Positions 46,820-57,971 of a stretch of DNA of 64,000 bases are shown piece by piece. Origin of the DNA: Phycisphaerales bacterium (GTDB lineage Bacteria > Planctomycetota > Phycisphaerae > Phycisphaerales > UBA1924). The notes beneath the pieces were generated by a model. It was given only the letters and a program-made list of their open reading frames with translations, was not told where the DNA came from and made no database searches. A program made the position numbers and the translations under genes. The stretch spans positions 116,276 through 180,275 of the forward strand of contig JAVJVK010000015.1 of the NCBI GenBank assembly GCA_040221175.1. Reading direction: 5' to 3'. The first letter of the stretch is position 1. The number at the start of each line of letters is the position of its first letter.

Positions 46820-47623
46820 TCACTCCCCGCCGCGGAGCATGGCCAGCAGGCGGAGGATGCTGATGTAGAGCCAGACGATGGTGACCAGCAGGGCGAAGCC
46901 GGCGTACCACTCCATCCACTTGGGGGCTTTGTTGGCCACGCCGTCTTCGACGATCTTGAAGTCGATGATGAGGTTGAAGGCGGCGACTGCGACGATCACG
47001 CCGCTGATGGCGATGCTCAGGGGGCCGCCGTCCCAACGAACGAGGTTGACGCCCAGGAAGCCGAGCAGGATCTGGGCTACGAAGAAGAGCAGCACGCCGC
47101 CGGTGGCGACGACGATCATGCGCATGACCAGCGGCGTGGCTCGGATGATCCGCGTGGCGTAGAGAGCCAACATGACCGCCGCGATGGCGAAGGTCAGCCC
47201 GGCGGCCTGTGCGATGAGCGTGGTGTCCAGTTGGGCCATCGCGCCACCGCCGCCATCGGCCGCGGCCGCCTGCTTGTTGCTGGCAAAGCCCACCCACATG
47301 AACGATACGCCCGCGAGGAACGCGCCCTCGGCGATGGCGTAGAGCGGAGCGAGGTAGGGCGACAGGCGGGGCTTGAACACGATCACCAGGGCCAGAATGA
47401 GCCCCAGGATGCCGCCACCGGCCAGCAGGCCCAGCCAGAAATCAGCCGCGAATGACCACAGCAGTGTGGCGGTGCCGACCGTCAGCCCCAGCAGGATGGC
47501 CGTATTGGTGATGGCCCCCTGGTAGGTCATGGTCCTGGGCGCGGCGACGTGCTCGGCCCAGTCGCCGTGGCCGACGTATTGCTCGACCCTGCTGATGGCG
47601 GGGTTGCCGGTGGTGGTGATCAT
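46820..47623 (-). CDS. Bax inhibitor-1/YccA family membrane protein
   Basis: The 267-aa product has seven hydrophobic segments and matches the BI-1/YccA (TMBIM) family: MTYQGAITNTAILLGLTVGT, PYLAPLYAIAEGAFLAGVSF, FNLIIDFKIVEDGVANKAPKW and the final EWYAGFALLVTIVWLYISIL. The group includes proton/calcium leak channels and FtsH-associated YccA. The short insert rich in Gly and Ala (KQAAAADGGGGAM) lies in a loop. GGGAG 10 nt before ATG 47623 supports the start. Confidence 0.92.
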   Translation of the reverse strand: MITTTGNPAISRVEQYVGHGDWAEHVAAPRTMTYQGAITNTAILLGLTVGTATLLWSFAADFWLGLLAGGGILGLILALVIVFKPRLSPYLAPLYAIAEGAFLAGVSFMWVGFASNKQAAAADGGGGAMAQLDTTLIAQAAGLTFAIAAVMLALYATRIIRATPLVMRMIVVATGGVLLFFVAQILLGFLGVNLVRWDGGPLSIAISGVIVAVAAFNLIIDFKIVEDGVANKAPKWMEWYAGFALLVTIVWLYISILRLLAMLRGGE

Positions 47624-47691
47624 CGATCGTGTCTCCCTGCGGTTTTGGTCACGCGTCTGGCAGATGGTAAGCCGTCGGGTGCGCCGAAGGC

Positions 47692-48234
47692 CTATCGAGT
47701 TCCGTGCAGCACCACCGCCGGCATCGGTCCGTGGCCCGGCACCACGTTGAACATGCGGATGACGAAGGCCTCGCGGTCACGGGCGTCCAACTCGATCTGC
47801 CAGCCCCAGTCGGGCTGGCCCTCGCCGGCTGGGTAGGTTCCATAAAGGTGCACCACGCCCTCGCGTTGATAGCCGTGCAGCGTCATGCCGCTGGCGGCGT
47901 GGAAGTCATCGGTCCAGTCGCAGCGCAGCGCGGCTGGCTGGCCGGCCAGTTGGATGACGCCTTGGTGCTGCGTGTCGCCACGCGTCCAGGTATAGCGGAC
48001 GGTCTTGGCCGCCACGTCCAGCGTGCCGTCGCCGCGATCGGGCTTATCGGGGTCGACCATCCACAGTCGATTGGGGCCCGCCCACGCGCCGTGGTGGGTT
48101 TCGGGCAGGGCGACCTCGACGGGGGCGTTGGCCGGTGCGGCCTGCCCCGGCGCGGGGCTCGCGCCAAGGCCCAGGATGCAGCCTGTCGCGATGATGGCCA
48201 GCACGGCGACGAGGATGGTGTGGGTCGGGGTCAT
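47692..48234 (-). CDS. Secreted or lipid-anchored hypothetical protein
   Basis: The 180-aa product has an N-terminal signal (HTILVAVLAIIATGCILGLG) in which ATGC could be a lipobox. The mature region is polar, Trp-rich and beta-like (HHGAWAGPNRLWMVD, TVRYTWTRGDTQHQGVI, QPDWGWQIELDARDREAFVI). No family recognised. It lies 21 nt downstream of the thioredoxin-fusion gene and is probably co-transcribed with it. Confidence 0.75.
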   Translation of the reverse strand: MTPTHTILVAVLAIIATGCILGLGASPAPGQAAPANAPVEVALPETHHGAWAGPNRLWMVDPDKPDRGDGTLDVAAKTVRYTWTRGDTQHQGVIQLAGQPAALRCDWTDDFHAASGMTLHGYQREGVVHLYGTYPAGEGQPDWGWQIELDARDREAFVIRMFNVVPGHGPMPAVVLHGTR

Positions 48235-48255
48235 GCCAGGCTCCTGTGTGTTTGC

Positions 48256-50499
48256 CTACTTCGTCGAGGGCTCGTCGATGGCCAGTGCCTTGAGCTCCTG
48301 ACCATTGGCGACCAGAAGCACGGGGCCGGCTTCGGTCTCGTGCCAAGCGATGCCCGGGCGATTGCCGCCCACCTCGGTGTGCGCGATGATTCGGCCGTCT
48401 TCGAGGTCGAGCACGCACACCAGCCCACCGTGGAAGACCGCGGCCGCCCATGACCGGCTCGCCGCGGCGACGATGTCGCCGGCCGGACCCTCGCCCGCGA
48501 CGCCTCGACGCCAGATCTCCTTGCCCCGGGCGTCGACGGCGATGATGACCGCCTCGCCCTGGAAGCCGCCCGTGCCCAGCAGCACGATGGGCTCGCCATT
48601 TCGGAACGCGGGTCGAACCAGGTTGGCGTAGTCGCCCGACCACAGCAGCCGGCTCTGGCGGCCGGTCCTGCCGTCGTAGACGTGCACGGTGCCGCCCGCG
48701 GAGGTGGAGATGGCCTCGACCGTTCCGTCCATATCGAGATCGAGCGCCGTCACGTGCCAGATGTTGCCCGAGTTCTGGTTGCTCCAGATCTGCTCGCCGG
48801 CGGCGTCGTAGGCCCGGATGCCCGTGTTGCCGTTGTAGCCGACGATGAGTTCGTCGATGCCGTCGCCGTCCAGATCGGCCGGCCACGCGTCGTTGGGCCC
48901 CTGGCCCCTGGGGACCGACCATTGCACCGCGCCGCTTTCGTCCAGCAGCGTTGGCGGCTCGCCCCAGGTGGTGAAGACGACGTAGCCGCGTTCGCCCCCG
49001 GCCAGACGCATGGTCCGCACCGTGGAGCCCAGGGAACGGTTTGTGATCCGATCCTTCATTTCGCCGTCGGGCGTCATGCGCGCAACGCCGGAGAAGCCGG
49101 CGGCCAGCAGGTCGCCGCGATCGACGGTGACGGAGTTCCACGTGCCGCGCACCGCCCATGCCTGGGACATGTTCTCGGCCTCGGGGAGTGCTTCGGCCCC
49201 GCGGCGCTCGTTGGGCTCGGGCACGGGCTCGCCGGCGATGGAAGCCTCGATCTCGGCCGAGATGTCCTCTGTCAGCGAAGGCGAGAAGCCCACGTGGACG
49301 GCGCGGATGGTGCCGTCGGCGTCGATGACGACAGTCTGCGGAATGCCGCTTACCTGGTATGCCTCGCTGACGGCGCCGTCGGCGTCCAGCGCGACGGGAA
49401 GCGAGAGCTTCTGCTGCTCCATGAATCGCGCGGCAACCTCCTCGCTCTCCTGCACGTTGACCGCGTAGATCATGACGCCTTGCTCGGCATACTTCGTGGC
49501 GACCTTGTCGAGCACCGGCAGTCCCTCTCGGCAGGGCGGGCACCAGGTCGCCCAGAAGTCGAGCACGACGACCTTGTTGTTCGCCAGCGCGTCTTCCAGC
49601 GACATCGTGCCGCCGCCGGTGGTGGCAAGCTCGAAGGCGGGCGCCTTCGTGCCGACGAGCGAGGCGGTCTGGGGTTCTTCCCAGCCCTCCATGTCAAAGT
49701 CGCCCATGTCGTCGTAGTCGGCCCCGAAGAACGCGCCGGCGATGGTCTTGGCTTCGCGCGCATCGTCGGGGGGCGTGAAGGCCAGTCGCTCGTCGGCGAT
49801 CGTCTCGGGCGTGGCCCAACTCGTGAATACGGTCGAGTAGCCCTTGCTCTCGGGCAGCCAGCCGGCATCGATCCAGCTCTGCGGCAGCGGGTACTGGGCC
49901 TTGAGCAGGCGCGGCTCGCCTTGGGCGGCGATCCACATGTCGAACGCAACGCCGCCGCCCTCGATGCGTACGTGGTTGGCCGGTTGCTTGTCGATCTCGT
50001 CGACACCAATGAACTCGGCGGTCTCGAGCGTTTCTTCGAGCAACGCCATCGGATCGTTCGCGACGACGGTCTTCAGGCCCGGGCCCACCAGCATGCGCCA
50101 TTGCCAGTCGATCCACGTCGCGTCGTGCTGCGTGAACGCCTCCAGCACGTCGTCGACGCCTTCGCCAGTCACGTAGCTGTTGTGTTCGACGCCGTGGACG
50201 ATCGTCTGGTCGGGGCCCGCATAGAGCGAGGCCGTCGGCATCGCGCCCGCGTGACGCAGCACCAGGCGGCCGGGCTTGGCGACCGTGCCCTCGTAATACA
50301 CCCAGTAACGGGACTCGGCGCCGGTGCCAACCATCTGGAGCTCGATGGTGCAGGCGAATTCGGCCTGCTGCACCGAGCCGTGGTACTCGGCCATCGAGCG
50401 GAGGATGGCTGTTGCATCCGGCTGGGCCTGTCCAAATGACACGGCCGTGGTCGTCAGGCCCAGGGCCAAGGCAAGAACGCCGAGGTCGCAACGCTGCAT
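48256..50499 (-). CDS. Secreted three-part protein: LolA/DUF2092-like, thioredoxin, beta-propeller
   Basis: The 747-aa product has a signal peptide (GVLALALGLTTTAVSFGQAQ). Residues 28-260 resemble DUF2092/LolA-like domains (ILRSMAEYHGSVQQAEFACT). A TlpA/ResA-type thioredoxin domain at about 300-440 carries the redox motif WATWCPPCREGLPVLDKV and the cis-Pro segment VSGIPQTVVIDADG. The C-terminal 280 residues are propeller-like (WPADLDGDGIDELIVGYNGN, ALDLDMDGTVEAIST). Planctomycete redoxins often carry extra domains, but this triple fusion is unusual. A periplasmic disulfide role tied to a sensor or substrate-binding propeller is possible. ATG 50499 is set by the signal peptide and a GGGGGA upstream. 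Confidence 0.87.
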   Translation of the reverse strand: MQRCDLGVLALALGLTTTAVSFGQAQPDATAILRSMAEYHGSVQQAEFACTIELQMVGTGAESRYWVYYEGTVAKPGRLVLRHAGAMPTASLYAGPDQTIVHGVEHNSYVTGEGVDDVLEAFTQHDATWIDWQWRMLVGPGLKTVVANDPMALLEETLETAEFIGVDEIDKQPANHVRIEGGGVAFDMWIAAQGEPRLLKAQYPLPQSWIDAGWLPESKGYSTVFTSWATPETIADERLAFTPPDDAREAKTIAGAFFGADYDDMGDFDMEGWEEPQTASLVGTKAPAFELATTGGGTMSLEDALANNKVVVLDFWATWCPPCREGLPVLDKVATKYAEQGVMIYAVNVQESEEVAARFMEQQKLSLPVALDADGAVSEAYQVSGIPQTVVIDADGTIRAVHVGFSPSLTEDISAEIEASIAGEPVPEPNERRGAEALPEAENMSQAWAVRGTWNSVTVDRGDLLAAGFSGVARMTPDGEMKDRITNRSLGSTVRTMRLAGGERGYVVFTTWGEPPTLLDESGAVQWSVPRGQGPNDAWPADLDGDGIDELIVGYNGNTGIRAYDAAGEQIWSNQNSGNIWHVTALDLDMDGTVEAISTSAGGTVHVYDGRTGRQSRLLWSGDYANLVRPAFRNGEPIVLLGTGGFQGEAVIIAVDARGKEIWRRGVAGEGPAGDIVAAASRSWAAAVFHGGLVCVLDLEDGRIIAHTEVGGNRPGIAWHETEAGPVLLVANGQELKALAIDEPSTK

Positions 50500-50655
50500 G
50501 GAGGATCCCCCTTCTTGGGTCGGCCGAGCGCCGCCGGGACATCGACGGACCTTGACCATCAGCCCGCCCCGAATCGGCGGTGTCTCGCGTGGTAGTATGG
50601 TCGAAATCCAGGGAGGATGCAAGCCCGATTGAACGGGACGGCGCAAAGCGGCTCG

Positions 50656-53782
<3,127 letters not shown>

Positions 53783-54198
53783 GGATCGAACTCCGAGAGA
53801 CCTGTCGTGCGAGCCAGAATTGGTGGGTGCGCGCCCGCCCCGAAGCCGGGCGCGAAGGGGAGTATAGCTTGCCCCGGGAAGGCCCGCGCGAATGCGACGG
53901 CCCGCTGAGCCGACCTCCTGTCATGAAAATCGCAAAATAGTGGGGGCCCGATTTGCCCCTGCGTGCCGGGGGAGACGCCACGATCCGCGATGCGGAACCT
54001 CCTGATGCGTCGATTGGTCAAAACCCGCGTGGCGCAGCGCTAGAGCCGTTGGCGAACGCAAACCGTCGATTCGTGGGCCCGTGAGGCCTGCGACGGGCAG
54101 GGATGAATCGGCAATCCGTGGCGTTGACGATTCATCCGGCAACGCCCGAGAGCGGGCCGAGCCACCGAAACACGTTCCCCCGAAGGAGGACACGAACC
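53783..54198. promoter_or_regulatory. 416-bp divergent region between tig and the fasciclin gene
   Basis: No gene seen. A TATACT box on the minus strand (53866-53861), about 80 nt before the tig start, is a likely -10. The leader then forms a G+C hairpin (CGCGCCCG/CGGGCGCG region, about 53830-53855). On the fasciclin side a perfect inverted repeat GGATGAATCG (54101-54110) and CGATTCATCC (54128-54137) with a 17-nt spacer lies about 60-100 bp before the start codon. It could be a regulator site or leader hairpin. Confidence 0.5.
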
Positions 54199-55254
54199 AT
54201 GACTCGCAAGACCACCGCCCTGACCATTGCCGCCGTGGCCGGCCTGGCCACCGCCGCCATGGCCCTTACCGGCACCTCGACCACCACGAACAAGGACAAG
54301 GACGGCTGCCAGAGCGCCTGCACCATGAGCACGCAGGCTGCCTGCGGCTGGGGCGACAAGGACGGCGAGGCCACCGCCGTCACCATGGTCTCGCTGGACG
54401 ACCACGCCCAGATGGGCAACCGTGGCAACGGCGCCGACGGCACCATCGTGCAGGTCGCCTCCGAGGCCGGCCAGTTCGAGACGCTGCTGGCCGCCGCCAA
54501 GGCCGCCGGCCTGGCCGAGGCGCTCAGCAGCAGCGGTCCGCTGACGGTGTTCGCGCCCACCGACGAGGCCTTCGCCAAGCTGGGCCAGGGCACCATCAAC
54601 GACCTGCTCAAGCCGGAGAACAAGCAGAAGCTCGTCAGCATCCTGACCTACCACGTGGTCAGCGGCGAGCTGCCCGCCGACAAGGTCCTCAGCCGCAACG
54701 ACGCGACGACGCTCAACGGCCAGCGGATCGATTTCTCGCAGAACAACCGCGGCGCGTTCGTCGATGGCGCCCGCATCATCGCCACCGACGTGGCGGCCAG
54801 CAACGGCGTGATCCACGTGATCGACAGCGTCATCATGCCCGAGAGCAAGAACCTGGCTCAGATCGCCACCGGCGACGGCCGCTTCTCGATCCTCGCCAAG
54901 GCCGTCGAGGCCGCGGGCCTGACGGGCGCCCTGACCGGCGACGACGCCCTGACGGTGTTCGCGCCTACCGATGCGGCGTTCAACAAGCTGCCCCAGGGCA
55001 CGCTCGAGGAACTGCTGCGTCCGGAGAACCGCGACACGCTGCGTCAGATCCTGACCTACCACGTCGTGCCCGGCCGCGTGTACGCGCGCGACGCCGTGGG
55101 CGCCCAGCGGGCCCAGACGCTCCAGGGCGACGCCGTCCGCGTGGGCATCAGCGACGGCCGCCTGACCATCGACGGTGCGGGCGTGGTCAACAGCGACATC
55201 GAGGCCAGCAACGGCGTGATCCACGTGATCGACTCGGTGATCCTGCCCAACTGA
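54199..55254 (+). CDS. Secreted protein with two fasciclin (FAS1) domains
   Basis: The 351-aa product has a signal peptide (TTALTIAAVAGLATAAMALT), a Lys/Asp/Cys-containing linker and two tandem FAS1 domains at about 75-215 and 220-350. Each shows the hallmark blocks TVFAPTDEAFAKL / TVFAPTDAAFNKL, YHVVSGEL / YHVVPGRV and ASNGVIHVIDSVI(M/L)P. FAS1 domains mediate surface adhesion. ATG 54199 follows a strong AAGGAGGA at 8-nt spacing; the frame is open further upstream but not conserved. A clear terminator follows. Confidence 0.92.
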   Translation: MTRKTTALTIAAVAGLATAAMALTGTSTTTNKDKDGCQSACTMSTQAACGWGDKDGEATAVTMVSLDDHAQMGNRGNGADGTIVQVASEAGQFETLLAAAKAAGLAEALSSSGPLTVFAPTDEAFAKLGQGTINDLLKPENKQKLVSILTYHVVSGELPADKVLSRNDATTLNGQRIDFSQNNRGAFVDGARIIATDVAASNGVIHVIDSVIMPESKNLAQIATGDGRFSILAKAVEAAGLTGALTGDDALTVFAPTDAAFNKLPQGTLEELLRPENRDTLRQILTYHVVPGRVYARDAVGAQRAQTLQGDAVRVGISDGRLTIDGAGVVNSDIEASNGVIHVIDSVILPN

Positions 55255-55327
55255 TCGCGTTCCGGTTCTCTCTCTCCACGCTGCCACGCCCGGCGACCCA
55301 AGGAGCGCCGGCGGGCAGCGGGTCGTT

Positions 55328-55353
55328 CCGGCGCACCCAGGCGGGTGCGCCGG
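55328..55353 (+). terminator. Terminator after the fasciclin gene
   Basis: CCGGCGCACCC and GGGTGCGCCGG form a perfect 11-bp stem with the 4-nt loop AGGC, 73 nt after the stop codon, followed by TCTTGCG. This fits a rho-independent terminator despite the weak T-tract. Confidence 0.72.
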
Positions 55354-55437
55354 TCTTGCGCGCCGGCCCGAGATACCCCCAAAGAGGTTGGTCGGCCCCG
55401 TTCGCGCCCGTGCGCGGCCGGGCCTACGTTCTGCGTC

Positions 55438-56190
55438 ATGGAACTGCTGCGCGACGAACTGGGCGCATCCGTCCTGACCGGGTCGGGCCCGCTGCCCCTG
55501 CGTTGGATCCTGTGCATTGGCCGAAACTACGGCGAGCACGCCAGGGAGATGGCCTCGGCCGCCGCCGCCACGAAGGCCGTTGGCGACGCCGACCACCCGA
55601 CCGTGTTCGCCAAGAGCCCCGCCTCGGTCATCCTGCACGAGGACGAGATCGCCATCCCCGCCTGCTGCGTTGACGAGGCGACGACGCTGGATGGGGGCGG
55701 CGACCAGGTGGACTACGAGGGCGAGCTGGCCGTCGTGATCGGCACGCCGGCGCGTGACGTGTCCGTGGAAGGGGCCCTCGACCACGTGCTGGGGTATTGC
55801 TGCGCCAACGACGTCTCGGCCCGCTGGTGGCAGAAGCACGGTGGCGGGGGCCAGTTCGTGCGCGGCAAGAGCTTCGACACCTTCTGCCCGCTGGGCCCGC
55901 GCGTGACGCCCGCCAGCGGCATCGACCCGGCGAACCTGACGCTGACCACCCGGCTCAACGGCCAGGTCGTGCAGTACGCCTCGACGAGCGACATGATCTA
56001 CGTCGTGGCCGACACCATCAGCCGCCTGAGCCAGGGCGCGACGCTGCCGGCGGGCACGGTGATCCTGACGGGCACCCCCAGCGGCGTGGGCGCCGCGCGC
56101 ACGCCGCCGAGGTACCTGCGCCCGGGCGACGTGGTGGAGGTGGAGATCGAGGGGCTGGGCGTGCTGCGCAACGCCGTTGTTGGCGCGTGA
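55438..56190 (+). CDS. Fumarylacetoacetate hydrolase family protein
   Basis: The 250-aa product has the FAH fold. Metal ligands are in VDYEGELAVVIG (Glu pair) and CCANDVSARW (Asp), followed by GKSFDTFCPLGP, LNGQVVQYASTSDMIY and TGTPSGVGAARTPPRYLRPG. The family includes hydratases and decarboxylases of aromatic degradation and oxaloacetate decarboxylases; the exact substrate cannot be read. No catabolic genes are adjacent. ATG 55438 follows a TACGTT box by 7 nt and has no Shine-Dalgarno. Confidence 0.9.
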   Translation: MELLRDELGASVLTGSGPLPLRWILCIGRNYGEHAREMASAAAATKAVGDADHPTVFAKSPASVILHEDEIAIPACCVDEATTLDGGGDQVDYEGELAVVIGTPARDVSVEGALDHVLGYCCANDVSARWWQKHGGGGQFVRGKSFDTFCPLGPRVTPASGIDPANLTLTTRLNGQVVQYASTSDMIYVVADTISRLSQGATLPAGTVILTGTPSGVGAARTPPRYLRPGDVVEVEIEGLGVLRNAVVGA

Positions 56191-56199
56191 GCCAGCCGG

Positions 56200-57519
56200 C
56201 TAGGGGCAGCCCGCGTCGAACGCGTTCTGGAACGCGAGGAAGTCGAAGATCGTGAGGTCGCCATCGCCGTCGAAGTCGGCAGCGGGGTCCATCGCGTCGA
56301 AGAGGTTCTGGAACGTGAGGAAATCGAAGATGGTCAGCGCGCCGTCGCCGTCCAGGTCGGCTCGGCAGGCGGCGGGGCCGCACTGGTTGAGCAGCACGCT
56401 GACGGTGTCGGAGAACACGTTCGCGGTGGCGACATCGGGCGTTTGGTCGCCGTCGAGGTCGCCGATCACCACGGAGTTGGGACGGCTGTCGGTGGGGAAG
56501 TCGTAGCGTGCGGGGAAGGTGCCGTCGCCGTTGCCCGGCAGCACGCTGACGGTGTCCGAGTCGCCGTTCGCGACGGCGAGATCGGGCGTGCCGTCGCCGT
56601 CGAGGTCGCCGATCGCCACGGACCTGGGATTGCTGCCGGCGGCGAAGTCCTGGCGTTCCTGGAAGGTGCCGTCGCCGTTGCCAAGCAGGACGCTGACGCT
56701 GTCGGAGCCGCCGTTCGCGGCGGCGAGATCGGGCGTGCCGTCGCCGTCGAGGTCGCCGATCACCACGGTTCTGGGAAAGCGGCCGGTGGCGTAGTCCTGG
56801 CGGGTCTCGTAGGTGCCGTCGCCGTTGTTCAGCAGCACGCTGACGGTGGCGGCGTTGAAGTTCGCGACGGCGAGGTCGAGGGCGCCGTCGCCGTCGAGGT
56901 CGCCCATCGCCACCGAGAGGGGACGGCCGCCGGTGGCGTAGTCCTGGCGGGGCTGGAAGGTGCCGTCGCCGTTCCCCAGCAGCACGCTGACGGTGCTGGC
57001 GTTGAAGTTTCCCACGGCCAGGTCGAGCGCGCCATCGCCGTCGAGGTCGCCCATCGCCACGGAGTTGGGTTCCATGCCGGTGGCGAAGTCCTGGCGGGGC
57101 TGGAAGGTGCCGTCGCCGTTGCCCAGCAGCACGCTGACGGTGCTCGAGTTGAAGTTCGCCACGGCCACGTCGGGCGTGCCGTCGCCGTCGAGGTCGCCCA
57201 TCGCCACGGACCTGGGACCGGAGCCGGTGGCGAAGTCCTGGCGGGGCTGGAAGGTTCCGTCGCCGCTGCCCAGCAACACGCTGGCGGTGCCGCCGGCGCT
57301 GTCGTTGGCCACGGCCAGGTCGGCGTCGCCGTCGCCGTCCAGGTCGCCCATCGCCACGGCGTTGGGCGCATCGCCCGCGTTGTATCGCACCTCGGGTGCC
57401 AAGAGGTCGGTGGGATCGCAGGTCTGGGCGAGGGCCGCCGACTGGCAGGTTGCCCACATGCCAATGGACAAAGAAAGCGCGGCCCTGCGGCCGCGCCCGA
57501 CGATGGTGCTTCGATGCAT
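56200..57519 (-). CDS. Secreted seven-repeat FG-GAP/VCBS protein with Gly-Cys-Pro tail
   Basis: The 439-aa product has a signal peptide (RAALSLSIGMWATCQSAALA). Seven tandem 49-residue repeats follow, of the form VAMGDLDGDGTPDVAVANFN with SSTVSVLLGNGDGTFQPRQD, a seven-bladed propeller with a calcium-type DLDGDG loop in each blade. It ends with two dockerin-like repeats (CRADLDGDGALTIFDFLTFQ, then FDGDGDLTIFDFLAFQNAFD) and AGCP at the very end. The same tail occurs at three other places here. I chose ATG 57519 because the signal peptide begins there. The Gly-Cys tail is a candidate sorting or anchoring signal. Confidence 0.9.
   Translation of the reverse strand: MHRSTIVGRGRRAALSLSIGMWATCQSAALAQTCDPTDLLAPEVRYNAGDAPNAVAMGDLDGDGDADLAVANDSAGGTASVLLGSGDGTFQPRQDFATGSGPRSVAMGDLDGDGTPDVAVANFNSSTVSVLLGNGDGTFQPRQDFATGMEPNSVAMGDLDGDGALDLAVGNFNASTVSVLLGNGDGTFQPRQDYATGGRPLSVAMGDLDGDGALDLAVANFNAATVSVLLNNGDGTYETRQDYATGRFPRTVVIGDLDGDGTPDLAAANGGSDSVSVLLGNGDGTFQERQDFAAGSNPRSVAIGDLDGDGTPDLAVANGDSDTVSVLPGNGDGTFPARYDFPTDSRPNSVVIGDLDGDQTPDVATANVFSDTVSVLLNQCGPAACRADLDGDGALTIFDFLTFQNLFDAMDPAADFDGDGDLTIFDFLAFQNAFDAGCP
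56390..57400. repeat. 147-bp tandem repeats inside the FG-GAP gene
   Basis: The block GTGCCGTCGCCGTT recurs at 56519, 56666, 56813, 56960 and 57107, and as GTTCCGTCGCCGCT at 57254: exactly 147 bp (49 codons) each time. Similarity between neighbouring units is high at the DNA level, including silent positions, which points to recent duplication or gene conversion. Confidence 0.9.
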
Positions 57520-57711
57520 GGATGTACCCCCACGGCCCGGACGTTCACCGGGCCCGAGAACAAGATACAGGAAAACGGCAGGCGTGTCAACGGAGATTGC
57601 CGGTTGCGCGGCAGAATCGTGATGATGGCGCCCGCCGTCCGAGAACGCCCGCGGGGCCCCGTCCGATAGAGAAACCGCCCTGGCGCCCCCTAGCAGAGTT
57701 TCCGGCGTGCA

Positions 57712-57879
57712 GAAAGTCATTTTCGGCACGCCGTCAGCCGCTCACGGCGTGCCGTCCGTCGCTCTCGGTACGCCGTCAGCTGCTCCCGGCACACCGTCCG
57801 TCGCTCTCGGTACGCCGTCAGCCGCTCCTGGCACGCCATCCGTCGCTCTCGGTACGCCGTCCATTGCTCACGGCACGCC
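57712..57879. repeat. 21-bp tandem repeat array, locus 2
   Basis: Eight contiguous 21-bp units fit GTC(A/C)G(C/T)CGCTCNCGG(C/T)ACGCC; the first is degenerate. Units 3, 5 and 7 are almost identical (GTCCGTCGCTCTCGGTACGCC, unit 7 with A first), while units 2, 4 and 6 share GTCAGC(C/T)GCTC, so there is a 42-bp higher-order period. The array fills the gap between the divergent FG-GAP gene and pheS. It matches the reverse complement of the array at 5193-5434. The rest of the 57520-57971 gap holds no feature I can support apart from the pheS -10-like box. Confidence 0.92.
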
Positions 57880-57971
57880 ATGAGGCTCGCCGCGTGCGCG
57901 TGGCATCGGGCCCGGCGGGCCTGGCGGGTTCACCGGGGCGGCCGGCGGGCGGGCCCCTACCCTGTCCACCC

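Noticed and set aside
53990..54060. A tRNA-like stretch (GCGTGGCGCAGCGCTAGAGC)
   Set aside because: It resembles a D-arm by eye, but no anticodon or T arm with proper stems follows.
57712..57879. CRISPR array
   Set aside because: Units of 21 bp are directly adjacent with no unique spacers, and no cas gene is in the window.
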